DNA of 33,950 bases, taken from assembly GCA_003598175.1 (NCBI GenBank), contig QZKN01000084.1, positions 1 to 33,950 of the forward strand, read 5' to 3'. The stretch comes from Candidatus Omnitrophota bacterium. Its GTDB lineage: Bacteria; Hinthialibacterota; Hinthialibacteria; Hinthialibacterales; Hinthialibacteraceae. Under the pieces are notes generated by a model, which had not been told where the DNA came from, ran no database searches, and saw only the letters and a program-made list of their open reading frames with translations. Shown here one piece after another: positions 18,914 through 25,672 of the stretch. The first letter of the stretch is position 1; each line of letters begins with the position of its first letter. The position numbers were made by a program, and so were the translations under genes.

Positions 18914-18945
18914 TAGCGCTGTTTCCCCCCTTTGCGGGAATTTAT
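18914..18945. repeat. Degenerate GGGCAGCGTTGTTT-type repeat
   Basis: TAGCGCTGTTTCCCCCCTTT followed by GCGGGAATTT aligns with the 9277-9307 and 11900-11920 elements, but the stem is eroded. It lies 26 bp after guaB. Confidence 0.4.
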
Positions 18946-18999
18946 CATCCAAGGCATTCTGATGGTGGATCGTTGCGCTACCGAGGTGTGGCATCCGCT

Positions 19000-19227
19000 T
19001 CAATTTCCCCCCATTCCCCTTTCTGCCATTTGCTGAGAGATTTCTTGATAGGAAAACTCCCAGAGCTCGGCATTGGCTCTCGCATGTTCTATAGTCATAC
19101 TCACAATGTTGCCATTTTCATCGACGTCTATGTAGATGTTTTCACTTATCTCCTTTGTTTCGTGAATCCCTCTATCTGTAAATTCTATATGAGCGGTATC
19201 CGTGTCAGAAAAGTATTTTAACTTCAT
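19000..19227 (-). CDS. DUF2283-family small protein
   Basis: 75 residues with the DUF2283 signature: MKLKYFSDTDTAHIEF at the start, then ENIYIDVDENGNIVSMTIEHA. The family is a small alpha/beta protein of unknown biochemical role, repeatedly found as the second gene of a two-gene unit with a short partner, as here; an antitoxin-like role has been suggested by this genomic pattern. AGGGGA about 8 nt upstream supports the ATG. The start overlaps the stop of the upstream gene as ATGA, so translation is coupled. An extended tail, QEISQQMAERG, follows the core. Confidence 0.85.
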   Translation of the reverse strand: MKLKYFSDTDTAHIEFTDRGIHETKEISENIYIDVDENGNIVSMTIEHARANAELWEFSYQEISQQMAERGMGGN

Positions 19228-19466
19228 ACTTTATTCCCCTGGTATGACCTATCAAAGAAGGCATTATGAACCGTTTCACCATCTTCAAGTAAGATAATCC
19301 TCAAATATTTGTCAATCTCCCCTATCTTTGCCCATTTTCTAATTCTGCCGTCTAATTGAGTTTCTGTCTTCTCAGGATTTTCAATAACGAATTTGATCCA
19401 ATCCTCTTGAATCTGAGCAGGATCAGGTCGACGGCGTGTGTAATCGAAATATCGCGTTGTCTTCAT
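19224..19466 (-). CDS. Small DUF4258-like partner of DUF2283
   Basis: 80 residues: an aromatic start (MKTTRYFDYTRRRPD), a helical middle (EDWIKFVIENPEKTETQLDG) and the conserved strand region IRKWAKIGEIDKYLRIILLEDGETVHNAFFDR. This last part is like the RelE-superfamily/DUF4258 core, where short basic proteins pair with DUF2283. I infer a toxin-like role for this gene and an antitoxin-like role for the downstream gene; neither is proven. The end overlaps the DUF2283 start by 4 bp. Confidence 0.75.
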   Translation of the reverse strand: MKTTRYFDYTRRRPDPAQIQEDWIKFVIENPEKTETQLDGRIRKWAKIGEIDKYLRIILLEDGETVHNAFFDRSYQGNKV

Positions 19467-19580
19467 TTACTACTCATATATAAATTTTAATCTTAAAAAA
19501 ATTAAGGATCACACGTTACCGTATCGTCATGAATTGGCGCGGTATGGTTATCGGCTACATTCGTCTTGTCATTAATTCTT

Positions 19581-19720
19581 TTATTCCATTAATTTGCAAA
19601 TATTGAGCCGACCACTTCTTCGATTGAAAAGCGGCAAATTCTGTTCTATGGCGAGAGATATCGCCTGCGCTTCTCCGTCATGCAAACAGTTCCTATTCAA
19701 CACGTCCACAATTCGTATCG
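19581..19720 (-). pseudogene. Remnant of a PIN-domain (DUF3368/VapC-like) protein
   Basis: On the minus strand one frame reads CLHDGEAQAISLAIEQNLPL, which matches the central H-x-G-E-A-x-A-I-x-L-A helix of DUF3368-type PIN domains. A shift into a second frame a few codons later reads IEEVVGSIFAN, resembling the following I-D-E-x-x-x-R-x-x-A segment. There is no start, no first half of the domain and a frameshift, so it is a decayed fragment. It lies immediately downstream of the nucleotidyltransferase gene. Confidence 0.45.
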
Positions 19721-19723
19721 GAA

Positions 19724-20023
19724 TTATCCGAATAAGATTGTCAACGCCGTGAATTCGTGCATGGCGTCGGCGGGGTTGGAAGGATGAAGGGAAATGAGAT
19801 CCAAAGGGATATCGAATTCCTCTTCCAACCTTGCTCCGAGCTCGAACAGTTTCCAGCCCGGAACTTCTTTGCGCGCAATATCCAGATCCGTTGGCGTTTC
19901 GGGTGATTGGAGGACGCTTCCAAATAAAATAATCCGCGTGGCGCCATATGATTGCGCAATAGAAACAGGTGATCGAATTTTACCTGCGTGAAATTCATGG
20001 TTCTCCTTCTCATGCTCCGCCAT
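19724..20023 (-). CDS. MNT-type minimal nucleotidyltransferase
   Basis: 99 residues. GATRIILFGSV followed by TDLDIA is the G-S-x(n)-D-x-D nucleotidyltransferase motif, with a further Asp in IPLDLISL as the third acidic residue. MntA-type proteins add nucleotides to, and inhibit, a HEPN RNase partner. No HEPN gene is visible on either side; a PIN remnant follows instead. The N-terminus is odd (EHEKENHEFHAGKIRSPVS) compared with the usual short helix, and the C-terminus (HPSNPADAMHEFTALTILFG) lacks the usual ending, so the gene may be worn. The start at 20023 is the only reasonable one. Confidence 0.7.
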   Translation of the reverse strand: MAEHEKENHEFHAGKIRSPVSIAQSYGATRIILFGSVLQSPETPTDLDIARKEVPGWKLFELGARLEEEFDIPLDLISLHPSNPADAMHEFTALTILFG

Positions 20024-20191
20024 TGAATCTCATTTTAGCATGTTCTCGAACAAGAGGATGCATCGCTTGAAAATTCCCATATCATCCAACTATAAATACA
20101 AATTTTCTGGGGCGCTCTTCTGCTCGATGGAAACCGACTTTTGGGAAAATGGCGGTGGAAAGGAAATCAGAAAAATACTAAACAATTCGAT

Positions 20192-20920
20192 TCAGTAAAT
20201 AAAATGCGGCGTCGTTGTCTTCCCGTTCTTGTCTCGCTTGCGGGAAGTGTCCACCTTTCCGTAAGGCACATCCAAATACGCGGATGCAATAAACACGTCA
20301 TCTTTCGAAAATCCCAACGCTTCGTAAGACGTGCGCAGGATTTCCAGCGTTTCATCGACCGTCCGTCGATTCGGGAAGATCACTTCCTGATGCAGGCATT
20401 TCTTGATGAGATATTGCTTGTCGAGAATATACCCATCGACGATAAACACTTCGGCGACTCCCAACAACCGGTCCCGCGTGACGGCGTCTTCCTCGCACAT
20501 CACCGCCTCCCGTAACGGACGTAAAATACGAATCCGTCCTTCTTTCGATCCGGGATCGCTTTTTCGCGCGATGTCCGCGTCCGTGGCATCCCGCGCCTGC
20601 TGCATCAGATATTGCAAATCCCGCTCCGTCAATGCCTGGCGGCGGCGCGCCGTTCGTTCGAGAGCCATTTCCGTTGCTCGGCGCAGCAATATCGGACTGA
20701 TCCGCTGTCCGTGCGTTCGCTTGTAAAGCAAACGATATTCCTTCGTCACGGCCCTCATATACTCAACCGACTCATTCAACGTAATCCCCGGCTGTCTTTG
20801 GACAAATCGCCTGGCGGTTTCCGGGGCTATCCCCCATTCCTGAACCAAGTGGTTCTCAATCGCTTCACGACATTCATTCGCTCGAATAGTGTTCTTTCTC
20901 TCTGTTGACTCCATCGACAT
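20192..20920 (-). CDS. Unrecognised helical, highly charged protein
   Basis: 242 residues from the ATG at 20920. The frame continues to a TTG at 20959, which I did not use, although purine-rich GGAAGGAAG lies between. The protein is mainly helical and rich in Arg/Glu, e.g. RRATEMALERTARRRQALTE and RDLQYLMQQARDATDADIAR, with a short strand AEVFIVDGYILD and a basic tail DTSRKRDKNGKTT. There is no signal peptide, transmembrane segment or catalytic motif I can name. Codon use and amphipathic pattern look like a true gene. It lies alone on the minus strand, upstream of the nucleotidyltransferase. A cytoplasmic, possibly nucleic-acid-binding protein is a guess from its charge. Confidence 0.65.
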   Translation of the reverse strand: MSMESTERKNTIRANECREAIENHLVQEWGIAPETARRFVQRQPGITLNESVEYMRAVTKEYRLLYKRTHGQRISPILLRRATEMALERTARRRQALTERDLQYLMQQARDATDADIARKSDPGSKEGRIRILRPLREAVMCEEDAVTRDRLLGVAEVFIVDGYILDKQYLIKKCLHQEVIFPNRRTVDETLEILRTSYEALGFSKDDVFIASAYLDVPYGKVDTSRKRDKNGKTTTPHFIY

Positions 20921-21128
20921 TCCAACGTCTTTCGCTTCCTTCCCTCTTCGTCGGTTCAATCCTTCGGCGGTAGGAAAACAAAAGAACTCCTTTCTTATCC
21001 AATCGGGTATCTACCCATAATTCTCATGTTTTGGCTACACCCCCTAACTCTCGATTCCGATCCACGGAATACAAACCTTACTTTCCTTGTCTAAAATATA
21101 TCCTAACGAAGCCACTCTGCACAAACCT

Positions 21129-21155
21129 TCCCCTTCCTCTCTGCGAGGAAGAGGG
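21129..21155 (-). terminator. Possible terminator hairpin after the 21541 gene
   Basis: CTTCCTC (21133-21139) pairs with GAGGAAG (21145-21151) around a 5-nt loop, immediately downstream of the minus-strand stop at 21158. There is no T-run after it on the minus strand, so it is a weak candidate. Confidence 0.3.
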
Positions 21156-21157
21156 AA

Positions 21158-21541
21158 TTACACGGGTGTATTGAGTAAATGTTGGAGATTATGGCGTACA
21201 ACTGTGGCCTCTTTATACTTCTCGAGTATGGATTCCGTCACAAGCGCAAGCGACCGCTTTACCCCGATGGTTTTTACCGGATCCGTGGAGGGATCAAGCC
21301 GAATTGTGAAGGAATGGTTTTCCTCATTGGCTGAGATTTTAACGTAAAACTTCTGGGAGTGTCCTTCTTCCACTACGACAACGGGCAAAAGCGCCTTACT
21401 TCCTCCCCGTTCAATAAAATACTCGTCAATCTTGATCAACCATTCCTCATTTTCATAAAGTGGAAGGAAAATTCGGCCATAATCGGAGATCGAAAATCCT
21501 CCCTTTATAACCACATGGGGCAATAGCCTGCACCCTTTCAT
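21158..21541 (-). CDS. Hypothetical small protein
   Basis: 127 residues: an initial strand-rich part (HVVIKGGFSISDYGRIFLPL), a charged middle (ENEEWLIKIDEYFIERGG), then strands (KALLPVVVVEEG, KFYVKISAN, SFTIRLDP) and a C-terminal helix (LALVTESILEKYKEATVVRH). It looks like a compact alpha/beta protein with no signal peptide, but I do not recognise it. No ribosome site precedes the ATG at 21541 (only ATTTTAG), so the start is uncertain. It is the first gene of the minus-strand island, 200 bp before the helical gene. Confidence 0.5.
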   Translation of the reverse strand: MKGCRLLPHVVIKGGFSISDYGRIFLPLYENEEWLIKIDEYFIERGGSKALLPVVVVEEGHSQKFYVKISANEENHSFTIRLDPSTDPVKTIGVKRSLALVTESILEKYKEATVVRHNLQHLLNTPV

Positions 21542-22096
21542 CTAAAATGATAAAAATTGCGTTGTCAAAAAAAATCCCTTATTCATGCATCACCGGAGCG
21601 ACACAGATGAACCTGTTGAAAAGCGCTTTCTTTCCACTTGTTCGTTGTTTTCTTTCATATTCTTGCAGGATCGTAAGGGATTCGATAAAACAAAATATTC
21701 TCTAGCTGACGCTGGAAGTAGTTTACCGAAGTTGACAATTTCGTCAAGAGTTTTTTTTCAAAATTTAACGAATTCTGAACATCTTCCTCTTTCGACTCAA
21801 CAAAACCGGAATTCACATACGCATTAAAAAAGGAATTCCTTTGTAATCGATGGAAAAACCGGAGATGCGGTCGGTTTCACTCCATTCAATTCACCTTACG
21901 GTCTTTTTGATTCACTTCCATTGGATTCCTGTTCGTAACTCTCTATTATACTTCCTTTTTCACGCAGGGGATATATATTTTTCTCTTATACCCGTCATTC
22001 CCCACAATCAAGAAATGAAGGCATATCAAAGAGAACGAAAAAATACCACGGCTTTTCGGCAGGAATCAGGGATACGGTGTTTTAGAAAGCGGTAAA
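21542..22096. other. Gene-free AT-rich stretch
   Basis: 555 bp between divergent genes with no credible coding region. Short plus-strand frames here have no homology-like patterns or ribosome sites. TTGAC-(6 nt)-GTCAA followed by eight T (21732-21758) resembles a weak terminator but has no plus-strand gene before it. Promoters for both neighbours must lie here, but I cannot place them. Confidence 0.5.
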
Positions 22097-22915
22097 ATGA
22101 CAAATTCAATCCCAATCCCAACGGTTTATGGTCCGGTTCGTTCCTGGCGAGTCGGAATGTCTCTTGGCGTTGACCTGATTTGTGAGACGTCTGTCTGTTC
22201 GTTCAACTGCATCTATTGCCAACTCGGCGCGATTCAAAAAATCACGAATCAGCGTAAATTATTTATTCCCACGACGACCGTAATGGAGGATTTTCAATCC
22301 TCTCGTTGGCAAGAATCGGATATTATCACATACAGCGGCAGCGGGGAGCCGACTTTGGCGACGAATTTGGGCGAAGTGGCGCGAGAAATCAGTCGTAAAA
22401 CCTCCATTCCACAGCTGGTTTTGACCAATGGAACAATCCTTACCGATCGAGCGGTTATTCAAGACCTGCAAAATATCCAGCGAACGTACATTAAATTGGA
22501 CGCCGCGACCGAAGATGGTTTTCAACGCGTAAATCGGCCGGTCGAAGGTATTACCCTGCATTTCATCATCGAAAACATTCTCCAATTTAAGCAAGAATAT
22601 CATGGTTTTTTAGGCATTCAAATCATGTTTCTTCCCTCCAATTTTCTGCAATTGGAAAACTATGTCCTCATTCTCAACCAAATACGGCCCGATGAGGTCC
22701 AACTCAACACGCCGACGCGCCCCTATCCCAAATATTGGCATATCTCCTCGCGAGGAGGCCACTCGCGGGAGTTACGGCGCTACGAATCCGTCCCGCTACG
22801 AACCATCTCTCTCGAAGACGCCGAAAAAGCGGAAGATTTCCTCCGTCGGGAAACCGGTTTGAACATTGTTTCCGTTTATCAGCACGCCGATTCGAAAACC
22901 TTGACGGAACGATAG
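22097..22915 (+). CDS. TYW1/wyosine-type radical SAM protein (COG0731-like)
   Basis: 272 residues. C34-S-F-N-C38-I-Y-C41 is the CX3CX2C 4Fe-4S site of radical SAM enzymes. The lead GPVRSWRVGMSLGVDL and the following QLGAIQKIT, together with TYSGSGEPTLATNLGE (the SAM-binding GGE-like motif) and LVLTNGT, place it with COG0731, the bacterial homologues of the wyosine tRNA synthase TYW1. The bacterial members have no settled substrate. A C-terminal helix-rich part (SLEDAEKAEDFLRRETG) follows the barrel. The start is set by the family lead; the ribosome site (AGCGGTAAA) is weak. Upstream is the long AT-rich gap and the next gene starts 262 bp later, so it is probably monocistronic. Confidence 0.85.
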   Translation: MTNSIPIPTVYGPVRSWRVGMSLGVDLICETSVCSFNCIYCQLGAIQKITNQRKLFIPTTTVMEDFQSSRWQESDIITYSGSGEPTLATNLGEVAREISRKTSIPQLVLTNGTILTDRAVIQDLQNIQRTYIKLDAATEDGFQRVNRPVEGITLHFIIENILQFKQEYHGFLGIQIMFLPSNFLQLENYVLILNQIRPDEVQLNTPTRPYPKYWHISSRGGHSRELRRYESVPLRTISLEDAEKAEDFLRRETGLNIVSVYQHADSKTLTER

Positions 22916-23177
22916 GGTGTGATGATCGGAATGAATCCCACGGTTCAATATGGAGAAAAAGTGGATTTCGCTTTGTTCAATCTACTCTTCAATAGAGAAA
23001 GATATGAAATTGCAGAATAGGCAAATATTGCCCTTCAATACCGCTAAGTCGAATTATTTTTCTTCTATTTCATGGTTGAATAGTGATAAGTGAATTTATT
23101 TCGGCTTCCGCTATCATCTTTTTAAGCGGAAACCGTATATAATACCTTCCGTAATTTCGAACGTCAGGATAATTGCC

Positions 23178-24275
23178 ATGCAAATTGGAATCATCGGCCT
23201 CACCACTTCCGGAAAAACTACTGTTTTTAATGCATTGACGCACGGCCATGCGGATACATCTCTCGCCGGTTCGCGCAAAGATCCCAACCGCGGCGTCTCC
23301 CACGTACCCGACGAGCGCATCGATTTTCTTACGGATTTATGCAAACCGAAAAAAACCACCTACGCCTCCGTCGAATTCACCGACGTGGCGGGGCTTTCAA
23401 AAGGCGAGGGAAAAGAAAAAGGATTCAGCAACGAATTTCTCGGCCATCTTCGCAATATGGAAGCGCTTCTGCTCGTCATTCGCGTCTTTAAAAACGAATC
23501 GGTTCCTCATCCCGAAGGCAGAATCGACCCCGCTCGCGATCTCGAAACCATCCTGGCCGAATTGATCCTCGCGGATATGGCCATCATCGAAAACCGCCTG
23601 CGTCGTATCGACGAAAGTTGGAACAAGCTGGCGGACAAACGGAAGGAACTTGCCGCTGAAAAAGAATCCATGACCCGCTTTCATCAAACGCTGGAAAATA
23701 ATCGCCCCATCATCACCGCCGCGCCCACTTCCGAAGAAATCGATAAGTACATTCGGCCCTACGGATTGTTGTCAGGCAAACAAATTCTGGTTCTGGCCAA
23801 TATCGCCGATCAAACCGATTCAAAAGAGGTCGAACGATTGGTGCAGCTGCAAACCGCCTGCGCGCAATGGAATTTAACAAAAATTATCATGAATGCACAA
23901 TTGGAATGTGATTTGCTTGATTTTCCGGAAGAGGAATGGAGCGATTATTACCAAAGCGTTGGCCTGGAAGGATCGGCCGCGACGGAACTGATTCGAGAAT
24001 CATACCGAATCCTTCGCCAGCAATCTTTTTTGACGTACGGTCCGGACGAGGTTCGGGCCTGGACGATCCCCATCGGCTGCTCCGCTCGGCAAGCTGCGGG
24101 AAAAATTCATAGCGACATCGAACGAGGATTTATTCGCGCCGAGGTTATGTCTTTTGATGATTTAAAGAATCTGAAAACGGTGGATGAGGTGAAAAAAGCC
24201 GGCCGATTTCGATTGGAAGGAAAAGAATACGTGGTTCAGGACGGAGATATCATTACATTCCGTTTTTCAGTATGA
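23178..24275 (+). CDS. YchF/Obg-like GTPase-family protein with divergent P-loop
   Basis: 365 residues, the usual YchF length. The P-loop reads G-L-T-T-S-G-K-T-T (residues 7-15) instead of the usual GLPNVGKST. The switch and G3 region (VPDERIDFLTDLCKPKKTTY, then FTDVAGLSKGEGKEKG) and the coiled insert (IIENRLRRIDESWNKL) are YchF-like, as is the C-terminal TGS domain (RLEGKEYVVQDGDIITFRFS). The G4 region reads LVLANIADQ where YchF has NxxE, so nucleotide specificity cannot be read from it. YchF/OLA1 proteins are ribosome-associated and hydrolyse ATP; this subfamily (often annotated only by its DUF933 domain) may differ. AGGAT 8 nt upstream supports the ATG. Confidence 0.85.
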   Translation: MQIGIIGLTTSGKTTVFNALTHGHADTSLAGSRKDPNRGVSHVPDERIDFLTDLCKPKKTTYASVEFTDVAGLSKGEGKEKGFSNEFLGHLRNMEALLLVIRVFKNESVPHPEGRIDPARDLETILAELILADMAIIENRLRRIDESWNKLADKRKELAAEKESMTRFHQTLENNRPIITAAPTSEEIDKYIRPYGLLSGKQILVLANIADQTDSKEVERLVQLQTACAQWNLTKIIMNAQLECDLLDFPEEEWSDYYQSVGLEGSAATELIRESYRILRQQSFLTYGPDEVRAWTIPIGCSARQAAGKIHSDIERGFIRAEVMSFDDLKNLKTVDEVKKAGRFRLEGKEYVVQDGDIITFRFSV

Positions 24276-24360
24276 TTCTTTTCCGTTTCTTCAGTTCTTT
24301 GAGTGATAACGGTCTGTTTTCCACCTCAGAGCGGTCTATTATGAGAGAGGGAGTCATGTT

Positions 24361-25506
24361 ATGCCAAATCCATACATCGATCCGATGGATATGGCGCCGG
24401 TGATCGGGCGCAGATCGTTCAAACAACCGCAAATCAATCCAACGCCCGCGCCGGCTGAACCGAGTGTTCAATTCAAGCAACTCCTCGACAAAAAAGTCAA
24501 GGAAGAACCCACTCCCATTCTGACTTCCGCCGCATTGAACGTTCCCGATCTGCCGATCACCAACCAAGCCGTCGCGCCATCACAAATACAATCGAATCGT
24601 GAGGATTCTCAACAGATACCCGCCGAAGAAACTTCGGATTCCTCACAAGCGCTGAATCCGACTTCCGCAATCGAATCCGACGCGGCCAAGGGAGCTCCCG
24701 TCACCGCTTCCGCCGCCAATCTACGGGAAATCATGGCGGCTCTCACGCAAAACGACGTCGAAACCGTGAAACAACAACCATCACTCCCCACAGTGGATGT
24801 GACGCCGGAGCCGTCGCCCATCCTTTCCACATATATGGTAAAACGCGGCGACACGCTTTCCGAAATCGTTGCGGACGCCATGCGCAAACAAAACCTGGAT
24901 TTCAACACGGCGGATATTTACCGCATGGTCCGCAACGTGGCGCAGGCGAACGGTATCCGAAATCCGGACCGCATTATCGAGGGACAACTCATCGACTTGT
25001 CGCCCATCACAACCGGTTCCCTCTCTCCACTGCCGGCAAACCGCATGGTTACCGGTTTGACCGGCGATTACCGGATTCCGGTTACCGGACGCATCACGTC
25101 GCCATATGGAATGCGTCTTCACCCGATTTCAGGCGAAGATCAGTTTCACAACGGCGTCGACATCGCCGTTCCCATCGGCACCTCCATCCTGCCAATTAAA
25201 CCGGGGATTGTCACGTACGCCGGGGAATTGCGCGGATATGGACAAATGGTCGAAGTCGATCACGGCGATAACACCATCTCCCGCTACGGACACCTTGCCG
25301 CCCTGCTGGTTTCCGCCGGCGACAAACTACAACCGAACGCCCCCGTCGGCCTTTCCGGCGATACCGGCCTGAGCACCGGCCCGCATCTGCATTTGGAAAT
25401 CATACGTAACGGACGAACCATTGATCCACTCACCATCCTGCCGCAAAACCTGATTGAAACGCCTGTCGAAATCGCGCGTAGAAATGACGGGAAAGAACCG
25501 GTATAA
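24361..25506 (+). CDS. LysM-M23 metallopeptidase without signal peptide
   Basis: 381 residues. A disordered Pro/Ser/Gln-rich N-terminus (1-150) contains one helix (VQFKQLLDKKVKEE). A LysM domain follows (about 158-213, YMVKRGDTLSEIV to EGQLIDL), then an M23/LytM domain (about 236-356) with H263-x3-D267, H311 and H342-L-H344, the zinc ligands and catalytic His. It is predicted to cut peptidoglycan cross-bridges. There is no Sec/Tat signal or membrane helix, and no upstream in-frame start, so export must differ from the usual route; flagellar or other secretion is possible. GAGAGGGAG about 7 nt upstream supports the ATG at 24361. It follows the YchF-like gene by 85 bp on the same strand. Confidence 0.85.
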   Translation: MPNPYIDPMDMAPVIGRRSFKQPQINPTPAPAEPSVQFKQLLDKKVKEEPTPILTSAALNVPDLPITNQAVAPSQIQSNREDSQQIPAEETSDSSQALNPTSAIESDAAKGAPVTASAANLREIMAALTQNDVETVKQQPSLPTVDVTPEPSPILSTYMVKRGDTLSEIVADAMRKQNLDFNTADIYRMVRNVAQANGIRNPDRIIEGQLIDLSPITTGSLSPLPANRMVTGLTGDYRIPVTGRITSPYGMRLHPISGEDQFHNGVDIAVPIGTSILPIKPGIVTYAGELRGYGQMVEVDHGDNTISRYGHLAALLVSAGDKLQPNAPVGLSGDTGLSTGPHLHLEIIRNGRTIDPLTILPQNLIETPVEIARRNDGKEPV

Positions 25507-25672
25507 ATTAGGCGGGATTTTATTACCGTTGATATATCGGAAAAGAGATATTCTCATTCGTTTTGAGGAGAGGAATATATTCAACTAAACCTATCTTCCC
25601 AGCGTTTTTCCATTACCTACTGCTTCTCAGCAATCGTCATTTCAGTGGATTCAATTGGATGTAAATTTTTTA

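Noticed and set aside
22922..23020. 32-codon plus-strand frame after the radical SAM gene
   Set aside because: No convincing ribosome site or homology-like pattern. A few codons past its stop read on sensibly, so it could be a remnant, but there is too little to call.
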